Of a DNA stretch of 64,000 nucleotides, positions 44,286-53,453 are shown one piece after another. The first letter of the stretch is position 1; each line of letters starts with the position of its first letter. A program made the position numbers and the translations under genes. A model generated the notes under the pieces. It ran no database searches. It was not told the origin of the DNA and saw only the letters and a list, made by a program, of their open reading frames with translations. The DNA comes from CAWJNF01 sp963844235 (GTDB lineage: Bacteria; Actinomycetota; Thermoleophilia; Gaiellales; Gaiellaceae): contig CAWJNF010000008.1 in assembly GCA_963844235.1 (NCBI GenBank), positions 1-64,000 on the forward strand. Direction: 5' to 3'.

Positions 44286-46022
44286 ATGGCCCTCGCCGTC
44301 TTAGTCGCCGTCGACGACGATCCGCACGTCCTCGAAGAGGTCGAGACTCAGCTCGTCCAACGCTATGGCCGTGACTACCGGGTTGAGTGTCTGCGGGATC
44401 CGGATGAGGCGCTGCGGAAGCTGACGGAGCTGAGAGACGCCGCCGCGGACGTGGCGCTCGTGCTGGCTGGGCAGTCGTTCTCGGAGACGACCTGCGGTGA
44501 GCTGTTCGATCAGGTACGTCAGTTGCACCCACACGCAAAGCGCGCGCTACTGGTCGAGGCCAATGCCTGGACGTACGAGCCTACGGCTCAGGCGATCCGA
44601 TCTTCGATGGCTCTTGGGCGCATCGACCACTACGTGCTCAGGCCGGTGGCTCCTCAGGATGAGGTGTTCCACGAGGCTGTTTCGGATTTCCTGCTCGAGT
44701 GGGCGCTGGAGCGCTGCCGGGTTCCACAGACGGTCCACATTGTCGGCGAGGCATGGTCGGGCAGGGCGTATGAGCTCAGGGAGGTCTTCGCGCGCTGCGT
44801 GGTCCCGCACGCGTTCTATCTGGCGGACTCGGAGCAGGGGCGCGAGTTCGTCGCCAGTGCGGGGCCTGACGCAAGGCTACCGCTCATGGTTCTTCCGGAC
44901 GGCAGCGTCCTCAGCGACCCCTCGAATGCCGAGATCGCCGAAGCAGCCGGCGCGCCGAGCGCTCTCCAGGAGCAGACGTTCGAGGTCGTGATCGTCGGCT
45001 CAGGGCCGGCAGGCCTGTCCGCGGCCGTCTACGGCGCCTCCGAGGGACTACGCGTCCTCGTGGTTGACGCAGGTGGCATCGGCGGGCAGGCGAGGTCCAG
45101 CCCGCTGATCCGCAACTACCTCGGCTTCGGCAAGGGCGTCAGCGGCAGCCGTCTTGCCGCGGAGGCCCACCAGCAGGCAGCATCGCTCGGAGCGAGCTTC
45201 CTGTTCATGCATCGAGTAACGGCGCTCACTCGCTCGGACGGATGGCTCCACGTCTCACTCTCGGATGGGCGCCGCATAGGCGCGAGCGCCGTGATCCTCG
45301 CCACCGGAGCAAGCTACCGACGTCTCGGGATAGCCTCACTGGAGGCGCTGAACGGCGCCGGCGTTTTCTACGGTGGACCCAGCTCTGAGGCTCCCTGGCT
45401 CAGCGGGAAGAACGTGTACGTCGTCGGTGGCGGCAACTCCGCCGGGCAGGCGGCACTCCACCTTGCGCGCTTCGCCGGACGCGTTACCGTCGTGGTGCGC
45501 GCCCAGACGCTCGAGGCTGGAATGTCGCACTACCTCATCCAGGCAGTCGAGGCGGCGCCGAACATTACGGTGCGCACCGATACCGCCGTCGTTGGCGGGG
45601 GAGGCGAGGGACACCTACAGCAGCTCGTGCTACGCGACGACGCCGGCCAAGACACCACGGTCGCGGCAGACGCGCTGTTCGTTCTGATCGGCGCCCGCCC
45701 GCAAACCGAATGGCTACCGGCAGACATAGCTCGAGACGAGTACGGGTTCCTCGTCACCGGTGAGGACGTCACGGCAGAAGACTGGCCGCTCGAGCGCCGA
45801 CCGCTCTCACTCGAAACCAGCATGCCGTGCGTCTTCGCGGCCGGCGACGTGCGGCACGCGTCAATCAAACGGCTCGCCGCCGCTGCCGGAGAGGGCTCGA
45901 TCGCCATCCAACTCGTTCAGCGGCTCGTCGCCGACGGGCAGCTGCATCCGCCGCCGGGGACGGACGTGGCGATGCTCCGGGCGAGCACCGTGCCGCGTTC
46001 GGCGTCAGCCCGAAGTCGGTGA
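44286..46022 (+). CDS. pseudoreceiver fused to thioredoxin reductase-like flavoprotein without CxxC
   Basis: A 578-residue protein. Residues 1-130: receiver-like (LAVLVAVDDDPHVLEEVETQ), but the acceptor Asp position reads VLAGQSF, so it is probably not phosphorylated. Residues 130-230: a thioredoxin-like linker domain. Residues 235-560: FAD/NAD(P) oxidoreductase with FEVVIVGSGPAGLSAAVYGA, GIGGQARSSPLIRNYLGF, the second nucleotide motif KNVYVVGGGNSAGQAALHLA and FAD end CVFAAGDVRHASIKRLAAAA. The reductase CxxC is replaced (GAGVFYGGPSSEA), so it cannot reduce thioredoxin in the usual way. Substrate unknown; fused signalling flavoproteins of this type occur in other actinobacteria. Confidence 0.87.
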   Translation: MALAVLVAVDDDPHVLEEVETQLVQRYGRDYRVECLRDPDEALRKLTELRDAAADVALVLAGQSFSETTCGELFDQVRQLHPHAKRALLVEANAWTYEPTAQAIRSSMALGRIDHYVLRPVAPQDEVFHEAVSDFLLEWALERCRVPQTVHIVGEAWSGRAYELREVFARCVVPHAFYLADSEQGREFVASAGPDARLPLMVLPDGSVLSDPSNAEIAEAAGAPSALQEQTFEVVIVGSGPAGLSAAVYGASEGLRVLVVDAGGIGGQARSSPLIRNYLGFGKGVSGSRLAAEAHQQAASLGASFLFMHRVTALTRSDGWLHVSLSDGRRIGASAVILATGASYRRLGIASLEALNGAGVFYGGPSSEAPWLSGKNVYVVGGGNSAGQAALHLARFAGRVTVVVRAQTLEAGMSHYLIQAVEAAPNITVRTDTAVVGGGGEGHLQQLVLRDDAGQDTTVAADALFVLIGARPQTEWLPADIARDEYGFLVTGEDVTAEDWPLERRPLSLETSMPCVFAAGDVRHASIKRLAAAAGEGSIAIQLVQRLVADGQLHPPPGTDVAMLRASTVPRSASARSR

Positions 46023-46791
46023 TCGAATTGCGCGTCGATCGGCGGCTGAGGCCCGACCCGTCAGAAACTTTGCCGCGGCCGACGGGTTGCATGCGTCACA
46101 ACACACCTCCGCGCGAGCGGCCCGTTCCTTCTGTCCGAAAACCCGCTCGATCAGTCGAACGGCCAGATCGCGAGCGTCGGACCAGGCTTGATCTGCTTGA
46201 ACGTTGATGTGATCCCTCCGTTGCGCCCCCAGGGTGACCCGACCACCCAGGACGTGTCCTTTCGATCCTATCGACCCGCTCGTTAGGGAACTGAAGGCCT
46301 GCTCCTTGTTTCAGGATCACCACTGAAAGCGTTGATCCCGCGCGTCCTACGGCGCGTCGATGAACGCGTGCAACGACAGGCGTTGGTGGCGGATGGGACG
46401 GCCGTCAAGAGTGGTCTTTCGCGACGCAACTCGAACTGGTCAAGCACTGCCTGAACGAGGCGACTTTGCTGACCCGGGTCACTGGTCCGAGCCAATTAGG
46501 GCCTTTCGGTCCCGGCCCGTTGGCCCTCCCGAGAATGATCGGCAAGGGCGTCGAGCCTGGCGCCAGCGGCGACCTCGGAGCCCGCGCGAGGCGGCCGTCG
46601 CGCTGGTCGATCTTCTTCACCAACGTGCGATGTAGAGGGCGAGCTCGAAGATCGTCCGTGGCCGGGTGCTATCCGGGTCGCTTGACGGCCGCCGGCGCCT
46701 CACACTAGATTGGCGCGACCGCCGGGTGCCGGAGGCGACAGCGGCCGCCAGTCTGTCGGCGGTCTGGCCACTGACGCGTGAAGGAGGTCTC
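46023..46791. other. 769 bases with no supportable gene
   Basis: Open frames on both strands are short and lack family motifs. A GGAGG-led start appears only at the right edge for the next gene. No tRNA or clear repeat seen. Confidence 0.5.
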
Positions 46792-47109
46792 ATGGCGGTT
46801 ACCGTCTTCATCACCTACGATCTCGCCCCCGGCGTCACGAAGGACCACTACTGGCAGTGGTCTCGCGAGATCGACCAGCCGCTGGCGTCACGCCAGCCGG
46901 GAGTGCTCAGCTACGAGATCGTCTGGATCGACGGTACGGGGACCGGCGAGACGCCGGGTCAGGTTGTCGAGGTGATCGAGGCGGAGAGCTGGGAAGCCTG
47001 GCAGAAGGTCAACGAGTACCCCGAGATGCAGGCCGCCGTCGCCTCGTTCTTCGAGATTGCCGAGAAGTCGTCGATCCGCGTGTTCTACGGAACGAGGATC
47101 GAGCGGTAG
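46792..47109 (+). CDS. dimeric alpha-beta barrel domain protein
   Basis: A 105-residue protein with an AAGGAGG site at 46781-46787. MAVTVFITYDLAPGVTKDHY, REIDQPLASRQPGVLSYEIV, EVIEAESWEAWQKVNEYPEM, FFEIAEKSSIRVFYGTRIER: strand-helix-strand twice, the ferredoxin-like alpha-beta barrel of ABM, EthD and NIPSNAP-like proteins, which work as dimers. No conserved heme or metal residues are obvious. Function unknown. It converges with the RsbW-like gene. Confidence 0.7.
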   Translation: MAVTVFITYDLAPGVTKDHYWQWSREIDQPLASRQPGVLSYEIVWIDGTGTGETPGQVVEVIEAESWEAWQKVNEYPEMQAAVASFFEIAEKSSIRVFYGTRIER

Positions 47110-47190
47110 TCACGCGACGCCACCTGGGCCCGACCCAGCAGTGCGCGAGCGCCGCGGTCCGTCCGAGGCGTCACGCGACGGGATGAACGG

Positions 47191-47601
47191 CTAGAGGGAA
47201 GTGACGTTGCGATAGCCCGGGCCGGCGAAGCGTGCGAGCGGGTCGATCTCGGCCCAGGCGTGGGTAATGCCGTTGCGGCTGATGCCGAAGTGGTTCGTGA
47301 GGCTTTGGACGAGCGGAAGGCCTCGGCCTCCCGGGACACTGCTGGTCGGGAACGTGAAGCCGGTGCCGTGGTCGCGGACGTCGATGCGGACGCGTGTCCC
47401 ATTCGCGCCTACGGCGACGCTGATGGAGTCCCCTTTGCCCAGGTCGGAGTGGAGGACGGCGTTGGCGACGAGCTCGGTGACGACGAGCTTGAGCGTGTCC
47501 CGGGTGTACGGGTCGAGGCCGTCGAGATCGTCGAGCGCCGCGCGCACGAGCTTGAGCGACTCGGCGCGGCAGCAAACGTCGAGATTGAGCGAGCTGGCCA
47601 C
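47191..47601 (-). CDS. RsbW-like anti-sigma factor kinase / ATP-binding protein
   Basis: A 136-residue HATPase domain protein from a GTG with AGAGGAGG four to five bases ahead. N-box LKLVVTELVANAVLHSDLGK, G1 box DVRDHGTGF, G2 box GGRGLPLVQSLTNHF. These are the ATP-binding motifs of the GHKL family in the short RsbW/SpoIIAB form common in actinobacteria. Expected to bind a sigma factor or antagonist of STAS type; a STAS gene lies 9.6 kb to the left but they are not in one operon. No dedicated sigma factor gene is in the window. Confidence 0.88.
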   Translation of the reverse strand: MASSLNLDVCCRAESLKLVRAALDDLDGLDPYTRDTLKLVVTELVANAVLHSDLGKGDSISVAVGANGTRVRIDVRDHGTGFTFPTSSVPGGRGLPLVQSLTNHFGISRNGITHAWAEIDPLARFAGPGYRNVTSL

Positions 47602-47714
47602 GGGGCCTCCTCTACGTCGCTGACCCGTACGTGGCTCGTTCCCGCCCGCTTGGTTGCACGAAACATCGCACTGCCGCCGTGTCGACCGCCCAGGTCGCCC
47701 CGGCTCGTCGGCGC

Positions 47715-48065
47715 TCAGGCGCTCGACTCGTCGAGCAGCTGCAGCAGCTCGTGAGCCGCCAGCTCGATCTCCTTGTGGCGCCACTCGGCAGCTCGATAGT
47801 GGCACGCGATCAGGCCTGTCCGGTGGAGGCGACGGAAGTCTCCGTAGACGAAGGCGTAGCGTGCCTTCGTCTCGTCGGTCGCGCCGTGGGTGAGGCCGAG
47901 GTGCCACTCCGCGTACTCCTCCCAGGAGTGCGAGTCGAGAAACGCGTTCTCCGCCTTCGCCCTCGGCTGAGCCTCGCCCCAGTCGCTGTCGAGGACGTAC
48001 TGGCGACCACGGATCAGCCGTCGCGCCCGAGCCACCGCCCGCCGGTTCACGGTGTAGGAGGCCAC
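47715..48065 (-). CDS. conserved actinobacterial hypothetical protein
   Basis: A 116-residue protein: MASYTVNRRAVARARRLIRG, RQYVLDSDWGEAQPRAKAEN, FLDSHSWEEYAEWHLGLTHG, RYAFVYGDFRRLHRTGLIAC, HYRAAEWRHKEIELAAHELL. I recognise this as a widespread actinobacterial protein of unknown function, with near-invariant DSDWGEAQP and EWHLGLT segments. Helical, cytosolic, no membrane segment. It lies upstream of the RsbW-like gene on the same strand (113 bases), which may or may not mean cotranscription. Confidence 0.8.
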   Translation of the reverse strand: MASYTVNRRAVARARRLIRGRQYVLDSDWGEAQPRAKAENAFLDSHSWEEYAEWHLGLTHGATDETKARYAFVYGDFRRLHRTGLIACHYRAAEWRHKEIELAAHELLQLLDESSA

Positions 48066-48233
48066 GCTTGCCTGTCAGCCGGCGGCGATGCCGGCCGTCG
48101 CGCCCCGGATCCACGTACCCTCCAGGGGCACGACAGCGATGAATGTGCGCCGTCCATTCCGATGTCTCTGTACCCGCCGAGCGCGGTCGTCAACCCGCCG
48201 CGGTAGACGAGACGGGCGAGATGTCGTTGGTGT

Positions 48234-48416
48234 CTACCGGTGCGCCTGTTGCGCGCAGCGGGCGCAGTACGTTGCGTAGCTTCGGAGATCCGTGTTGTCA
48301 TCACCGTGCCGATAGACCTTGACGTTCACGGAAGAACGGCACCAGATACAGCGCCATCCATCCCGTCGGTAGACGGCCAACTCGAAGACCTGATCGGGAT
48401 CCATGCTGCCCTCCAA
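48234..48416 (-). CDS. small HNH-like zinc protein
   Basis: A 60-residue protein, MEGSMDPDQVFELAVYRRDG then WRCIWCRSSVNVKVYRHGDD and ATYCARCAQQAHR. CIWC and CARC give two CxxC knuckles around a short loop, as in the zinc part of HNH nucleases; the VYRRDGWRCIWC opening is typical of them, but the HNH catalytic histidines are not clear. The second Met (MDPDQVF) is an alternative start. Divergent from the FAD oxidoreductase gene by 17 bases. Confidence 0.5.
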   Translation of the reverse strand: MEGSMDPDQVFELAVYRRDGWRCIWCRSSVNVKVYRHGDDNTDLRSYATYCARCAQQAHR

Positions 48417-48433
48417 ATCGTCGCTTCACCCTC

Positions 48434-49633
48434 GTGACGGTCACCGCGGCCACCTTCTTCCACGTGACTGACAGCGTGATCACGGGCGCGCGTACGCCGT
48501 CGGCCGATCGCGAAGCCGACGTCGTCGTCATCGGCGGCGGTCTTTCCGGGGCCTCGATCGCCTACCACCTGGCGCTCAGAGGACGGCAGGTCGTGCTCGT
48601 CGAGCGTGATGGGCTGGCCGCGGGCGCGTCGGGAGCATCGACCGGATGGGCGACGGTGCACTTCGCCAGCTACATGCCGCAGTACCCGGAGAGCCACATG
48701 CGGCTGATGGCGAAGGGGCTCGAGCTGTTCGTCAAGCTGGCGGAGCCCCTCGCCGAGGAGATCGAATACAACCAGACCGGCGGCTTGAGCTTGATCTACG
48801 ACGAGGAGGAGCTGGCAGAGAGCGAGCTTCTGGCCGGTCGGCTGAGCGCAGCCGGCATACCGGCCGACGTCATCCCGCGCGAGGACGTGCTCCGGCTCGA
48901 GCCTCATCTCGGCGGGCCGTTCGTCGCCGGGCTGCACAGCCCGCGCGAGGCGCTCGTCACGCCTCCGCTGCTCGTGCGGGAGCTCGCGCGCCGTGCTTCC
49001 GAGCACGGTGCCGAGATCCTGGTCGGGACGACGGTCATCGACGTCGACGTTCGAGACGGTGCCGTGACCGCGGTCGAGACGACCGCGGGCCGCATCCGGA
49101 CCGGCGCGGTCGTGAACGCCGCGGGGCTCGACGCTGCGCGTGTCGGCGCGCTGGTCGGCATCGATGTGCCGCTCTACCCGAGCCGGGGCCAGCAGCTTCT
49201 GGTCAGCGCCTCACGGGGCCTGATCCGCGGAGCGGTGCACAATCCCGGCCTCGTGCGCCCGACCTCCGATGGCTACATCGTTGGCGGCTTGCGCGAGCAG
49301 TCGACCGATGCGAACGAGATGACGCTGTCGGGCGTCACCCGGCTGGCCGAGCACGCGATCGCGATGGTGCCGGGCCTGCGCGACGCTCGCGTGGTCGGGA
49401 CCCTGCCGGGGGTTCGCCCGGTGCCGCTCGACGGGATGCCGATCTACGGCCCGGTGCCGGGAGTGCGCGGCTTCCACCTCGCTGTTCTCCACTTCGGGCT
49501 GACGCTGGTCGCGCTCACCGGGCGGGTGCTGACGAGCTACGTGCTCGGCGAGGAGCCCGAGGTCGACGTGAGCGGCTACCGATACGACCGCTTCGGTCGG
49601 GGCTACCCGTCGGGCGGGTTCTCGGCGCCGTAG
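48434..49633 (+). CDS. FAD-dependent oxidoreductase, DAO (glycine/sarcosine oxidase) family
   Basis: A 399-residue protein from a GTG. Dinucleotide motif ADVVVIGGGLSGASIAYHLA near residue 28, then LVERDGLAAGASGASTGW, the second FAD region GAVVNAAGLDAARVGALVGI, the PSRGQQLLVSA strand and the C-terminal FHLAVLHFGLTLVALTGRVL. This is the D-amino acid/glycine oxidase fold, which oxidises amines with oxygen or passes electrons on. Substrate cannot be deduced. The first 25 residues are variable and the start may be further in. Overlaps by 31 bases the converging META gene. Confidence 0.88.
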   Translation: MTVTAATFFHVTDSVITGARTPSADREADVVVIGGGLSGASIAYHLALRGRQVVLVERDGLAAGASGASTGWATVHFASYMPQYPESHMRLMAKGLELFVKLAEPLAEEIEYNQTGGLSLIYDEEELAESELLAGRLSAAGIPADVIPREDVLRLEPHLGGPFVAGLHSPREALVTPPLLVRELARRASEHGAEILVGTTVIDVDVRDGAVTAVETTAGRIRTGAVVNAAGLDAARVGALVGIDVPLYPSRGQQLLVSASRGLIRGAVHNPGLVRPTSDGYIVGGLREQSTDANEMTLSGVTRLAEHAIAMVPGLRDARVVGTLPGVRPVPLDGMPIYGPVPGVRGFHLAVLHFGLTLVALTGRVLTSYVLGEEPEVDVSGYRYDRFGRGYPSGGFSAP

Positions 49634-50041
49634 CGGAGCAGCTCGCCGCCGTCGGCGTCCATCAGCACCAGCTCGCCGTCCTCCGTGCTCCATGCTGCGA
49701 CCTGCTCGAACGCGGCGAGGTAGGCGAGCTCGACGGCGTCGGCGGGAGGCGCACAGGCCATCCTGGTCGTCGCGAGCACGCCGATCTCCAGCGTGTCTCC
49801 GTCCACGGTGTACGGCCCGTTGTAGCGATTACAGCCGGTCGACCCGCTGACTGTCTCCGCCTCGAAGGTCGCGTCTGGCGCGACCGCCTCCCAGCCGTCG
49901 ACGTCGAGGCCCGCCTGGAGGACCCATGACCACGCCTTCGAGCGTGGCGGGATCCGAGGAGCTCCCGGCGTCCCCGCCGCACCCTGCGGCAAGCCCGAGC
50001 GCGAGCAGCAGCAGCGGAATCGGTAGGAGAACGGATCTCAA
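49603..50041 (-). CDS. META domain lipoprotein, one frameshift
   Basis: From a TTG at 50041: LRSVLLPIPLLLLALGLAAG, then CGGDAGSSS, a lipoprotein signal with lipobox LAAGC. After DPATLEG one extra base near 49930 shifts the frame; removal gives WSWVLQAGLDVDGWEAVAPD, FEAETVSGSTGCNRYNGPYT, TRMACAPPADAVELAYLAAF, GELVLMDADGGELLRYG. The GCNRYNG and TRMAC motifs are the META domain hallmark (HslJ-like). Reconstructed length about 145 residues. Probably an envelope stress lipoprotein; exact role unknown. Confidence 0.78.
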
Positions 50042-50151
50042 TCGTCCCCACTGTACAGCCCGCCTGAGGCGGAGCCGCTGCCCGCGGCGCTGCCGATTGG
50101 CGAGCGGTAGGCTCCCGGCGAGCATACGACGCGCGACAGGAAGGGACCGAC

Positions 50152-50664
50152 ATGGCCGATGAGAACCGCAAGCTGCTCGCCGCGAGCTTCGATTCGCCCG
50201 ACGGCGGAACCCGAGGGGCAGGCTCTGTCGGGGGCGCGTTCCCCGACAAGGTGGGAAACGCCGCCGTCCTCTTCGTCAAGCCGAACGGCGATGTGAAGTT
50301 CGTCGAGTCGAAGGACTGGGGCGCCGGCCGTGGCGCACTCCTCGGCGGGGTGATAGGGATCATCGGCGGGCCTATCGGGATGCTGGCAGGCGGCGGCATC
50401 GGCGCGCTCGCGTCCAAGCTCCGCGACGCTGGCTTCAAGAACGACCAGCTCGAGCAGCTCGGAAAGTCGCTCGGCCCGAACGGGTCGGCCACCGTGCTGG
50501 AGATCGCCGCCGACGCGGTGCCCACGGCCGAGCAGCTCCTCAAGACGCTCGGCGCCAAGGAGGTCGTGAGCGAGGATCTCGACTCGAGTGTCGCGGATCT
50601 CTTCCAGGACGACGCGGAGCCGGCGCCCGAGCCCGAGCCGGCAGCGGCACCGGGTACCGTCTAG
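50152..50664 (+). CDS. DUF1269-like membrane-associated protein
   Basis: A 170-residue protein with GGAAGGGA ahead of its ATG. AVLFVKPNGDVKFVESKDWG, GRGALLGGVIGIIGGPIGML and AGGGIGALASKLRDAGFKND are the core of the DUF1269 family, with a glycine-zipper-like hydrophobic stretch in the middle. The remainder, QLEQLGKSLGPNGSATVLEI, continues the family; the tail is Pro/Glu/Ala-rich. Function unknown. The DUF3303 gene follows after 37 bases. Confidence 0.82.
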   Translation: MADENRKLLAASFDSPDGGTRGAGSVGGAFPDKVGNAAVLFVKPNGDVKFVESKDWGAGRGALLGGVIGIIGGPIGMLAGGGIGALASKLRDAGFKNDQLEQLGKSLGPNGSATVLEIAADAVPTAEQLLKTLGAKEVVSEDLDSSVADLFQDDAEPAPEPEPAAAPGTV

Positions 50665-50701
50665 CGGGCGACAGCGGGACTCCCGCAGGGAGCTGCCAGC
50701 C

Positions 50702-50965
50702 GTGCGCTACATGGTGATCGAGACGTTCCTGAAGGGCGCGAAGCCCGTGTACGAACGGGCGGCCGAGCAGGGTCGGATGTTGCCCGCGGGCCTCCGCTAC
50801 GTCGATAGCTGGATCGACGCGCGCACGGTCGATCGCTGCTTCCAGCTGATGGAGACCGAAGACCCGAGCCTGTTCGATGCCTGGATCGCGGAGTGGCACG
50901 ACCTGGCGGAGTTCGAGATCGTGCCGGTGATCGGCTCGGCGGACGCGGCTGCCCGAGTCGCCTGA
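50702..50965 (+). CDS. DUF3303-type small protein
   Basis: An 87-residue protein from a GTG (VRYMVIETFLKGAKPVYERA) or from the Met three codons on. MLPAGLRYVDSWIDARTVDR, CFQLMETEDPSLFDAWIAEW and EFEIVPVIGSADAA match DUF3303, a ferredoxin-like fold of about 90 residues. Function unknown. Likely cotranscribed with the DUF1269 gene. Confidence 0.8.
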   Translation: MRYMVIETFLKGAKPVYERAAEQGRMLPAGLRYVDSWIDARTVDRCFQLMETEDPSLFDAWIAEWHDLAEFEIVPVIGSADAAARVA

Positions 50966-51097
50966 GCGGGTTTACATCCCCATGCGATGTGGTAGCCCCA
51001 TGTCTTGAGACATGCCGTGGAGCGCGCAACGCCGCCTCGAGCCTCCGAGGCGACGCCGCAAGGCTTTGGGCCGGATCGACTCTTGCAGGTTGGGAGC

Positions 51098-51652
51098 ATG
51101 GGGAGGAGCCGGCTCGCGATATTGGGGATGCCACTGCGCGGCCTCGCCGCTGTCTCAGCGGTCGTAGCGACGCTCGTGCTGGCGGCGCCCGCGGCGGGCG
51201 CGACGGGTGTGCTGTCCGAGCAGCGCAGCGCGGAGGCGGCAATCCTCGAGCGGATCAACCAGGCGCGTGCGGCGAACGGTCTGCGTGCGCTTCGCCTGTC
51301 GATCCCTCTCGCGCGTGCGGCCGACGCGCACGGACGCTCGATGGTGGACAGCGGCTACTTCAGCCACACCTCAGGAGACGGCACGTCGATGGGGAGCCGC
51401 ATCCAGCGCTTCTACCGGAGCAGCGGCTATCGGAGCTGGACGGTCGGTGAGACCTTGGCATGGCGCTCCCCCGGCGGAACGGCCGCAACCATCGTGACGT
51501 CGTGGCTCGCCAGCCCGGGCCACCGGCAGATCCTCCTGCACGGTTCGTTCCGGGAGGTCGGCATCGCCGCGATCCACTCCGGGCATGCGCCGGGCGTGTA
51601 CGGGAGCCGCGAGGCGACCGTGTACGTCGCCGACTTCGGCGCCCGCTCCTGA
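51098..51652 (+). CDS. secreted CAP/SCP domain protein
   Basis: A 184-residue protein with signal peptide (LRGLAAVSAVVATLVLAAPA, AGA). The CAP domain: ILERINQARAANGLRALRLS, AADAHGRSMVDSGYFSHTSG, YRSWTVGETLAWRSPGGTAA, VTSWLASPGHRQILLHGSFR, VGIAAIHSGHAPG. It keeps the two histidines (FSH, GHR) and the glutamate (VGE) of the CAP cavity. Bacterial CAP proteins are extracellular; their activity is mostly unknown. Upstream 50966-51097 contains no gene. Confidence 0.9.
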   Translation: MGRSRLAILGMPLRGLAAVSAVVATLVLAAPAAGATGVLSEQRSAEAAILERINQARAANGLRALRLSIPLARAADAHGRSMVDSGYFSHTSGDGTSMGSRIQRFYRSSGYRSWTVGETLAWRSPGGTAATIVTSWLASPGHRQILLHGSFREVGIAAIHSGHAPGVYGSREATVYVADFGARS

Positions 51653-51700
51653 ACCGAGAGAAGGACGGAGTCAGGCGCGCCGCGGCTAGCCTTGCGCCGC

Positions 51701-51946
51701 ATGGGCGCCAAGCAGTGGATCGCCCTCGCTGAGATCGTGCTCGGAAATCTCGCCTGGATCGCCGAGCTCGACATCGAGGGCTGGGTGGTCGCGACCGCGG
51801 CGATGTGCGCGGTCGGCGCCGTGATCTGGATCTTCGTCGGCCCCATGTGGCTCGTGATCGCCACCACCCTCTACCTCGTGCTGCTCGTCGGCGTCAAGCT
51901 TGCGGTCGACCGGGCCGATCGGGCTCGAGCCGCGAAACGCCGCTAG
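51701..51946 (+). CDS. small two-helix membrane protein
   Basis: An 81-residue protein from the ATG at 51701 (a TTG three codons upstream is possible). MGAKQWIALAEIVLGNLAWI then GWVVATAAMCAVGAVIWIFV and PMWLVIATTLYLVLLVGVKL: two or three hydrophobic helices, basic tail ADRARAAKRR. No family recognised. Its 3' end overlaps by 4 bases the converging gene. Confidence 0.55.
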   Translation: MGAKQWIALAEIVLGNLAWIAELDIEGWVVATAAMCAVGAVIWIFVGPMWLVIATTLYLVLLVGVKLAVDRADRARAAKRR

Positions 51947-52287
51947 AGCGGATTCGCCCGGGCTCGGTCAGTGCTGCGGCCGGGGCTCGGCAGCCCAGGG
52001 AGGCCCCGCCTGACAGCGAGCTGGAGAGGGACGGGGGTCACGCGCGCGATCGCGGCGGCCTGCTCCAGCGCTGCCCGTGTCTCTTCGAGGAGCAGCGCGC
52101 GCTGGGCGAGCGAAAGCTCCGGGCCCTGCGCACGCCTGGCGGCGAGGACAGCAATGGACACGAGCCGGTTGACCTCGGCGACGGCTTCGACGAAGAGACC
52201 GAGGCGGAGGCGGCGGCGGTAGGCCACCACCGTCGCGACGACGGCGGCGAGCTCCGCGGCGATCAGACCCAGCAAGGCGGGAAGCAC
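51943..52287 (-). CDS. hypothetical protein with N-terminal membrane helix
   Basis: A 114-residue protein from a GTG. MLPALLGLIAAELAAVVATV VAYRRR is one membrane helix, then helices LGLFVEAVAEVNRLVSIAVL and LSLAQRALLLEETRAALEQA. The rest is Pro/Arg-rich. No family known. Stand-alone on its strand; the following gap 52288-52555 holds no gene I can support. Confidence 0.5.
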   Translation of the reverse strand: MLPALLGLIAAELAAVVATVVAYRRRLRLGLFVEAVAEVNRLVSIAVLAARRAQGPELSLAQRALLLEETRAALEQAAAIARVTPVPLQLAVRRGLPGLPSPGRSTDRARANPL

Positions 52288-52555
52288 GTTCCCGGACCTC
52301 CTCGTCGGCCAGCACCGTACGTGTGCGACCGGACGGAGCCGCGCGCCGCCCGATTCCGGGAGCAGAACGGCCTAGATGGTTGATTTCACGATCCACGCGC
52401 GGCCGGATGCGACATCTGGCGCGTGTGGGCCGCTTCCGTCACTGTCCTGAGAGGCCGAGCAGGGAGTAGCGGCTTGGGGTGGGCCAGTGTTCGGGGAATG
52501 TCCCACGAGACTCCGGATCGTTTGGGTCCCGCGACAGTCGGGGTAGACGATCCGT

Positions 52556-53296
52556 ATGGGGACATCCGAGGCGACCCTCGCTCGTCCGCCTGTGGTCAGT
52601 CAGACCGAGTGGGACGCGGCGCTGGCGGCTCTGCTCGAGCGCGAGCGGAGCGTCGCCGCCGCGATGCACGAGCTCGCCGCCGCACGGAAGCGCATGCCGA
52701 TGGTGCGGGTGGAGCGCGACTACGCGTTCGAGGGTCCCGACGGGCGGCGGTCACTGCCCGAGCTGTTCGACGGGCGCAGCCAGCTGATCCTCTACCGGTT
52801 CTTCTTCGAGGAGGGTGTCCGCGGGTGGCCCGAGGCCGGGTGCGTCGGCTGCTCGTCCGTCGCCGACGGCATCCCCGATCTCGGCCTCCTGCATGCTCGC
52901 GACATCACCTTTGCGATGGCATCGCCGGCACCTCAGGCGAACCTCCGCCGCTACGCCGAGCGCATGGGTTGGACCGATGTGCCCTGGTACACGATCTGCA
53001 GCGAGCGCTTCTCGGCTGACCTCGGGGTCGACGAGTGGTTCGGCCTCAACGTCTTCCTGCGCGACGGCAATGACGTCTACCGCACGTATTTCCTCCAGCA
53101 CGGGGCGATGGTCCAATGGATCGGCAGCCTCTGGAGCATGTGGTCCTTGACGCCTTATGGCGGGCAGTCCGACGACGAGGACTTGCCCGACGGGTGGCCG
53201 CGGGCGCCGCAGTCGTTTTGGTACCGCCGCCACGACGAGTTCGACGATCCGCCGCCGTCAGCCCGGCGGGGCGTCGACGCGGGCGATCGACCCTAG
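52556..53296 (+). CDS. DUF899 (thioredoxin-like) family protein
   Basis: A 246-residue protein. WDAALAALLERERSVAAAMH, AAARKRMPMVRVERDYAFEG, LFDGRSQLILYRFFFEEGVR, AGCVGCSSVADGIPDLGLLH, FAMASPAPQANLRRYAERMG, FGLNVFLRDGNDVYRTYFLQ. This is the DUF899 family with a thioredoxin fold; the GCVGCSSVAD stretch has CxxC where many members have GCPxCS. The first 50 residues form the usual helical entry. Function unknown; some are annotated as redox proteins. Confidence 0.87.
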   Translation: MGTSEATLARPPVVSQTEWDAALAALLERERSVAAAMHELAAARKRMPMVRVERDYAFEGPDGRRSLPELFDGRSQLILYRFFFEEGVRGWPEAGCVGCSSVADGIPDLGLLHARDITFAMASPAPQANLRRYAERMGWTDVPWYTICSERFSADLGVDEWFGLNVFLRDGNDVYRTYFLQHGAMVQWIGSLWSMWSLTPYGGQSDDEDLPDGWPRAPQSFWYRRHDEFDDPPPSARRGVDAGDRP

Positions 53297-53453
53297 CGGC
53301 GGCCGACAGGTCGCCTGGGCGAGCGTGCTCGCCTGAACGCTGTCGCAGCCCGGATCATGACAGCGGTCGTTATGCCCTATTGATCCACGCTATGCGGCCT
53401 CTCAGGACAGGACGTGCGCGCCCGGCGGAGGCGGATCTCGTGGAATCAACCAT

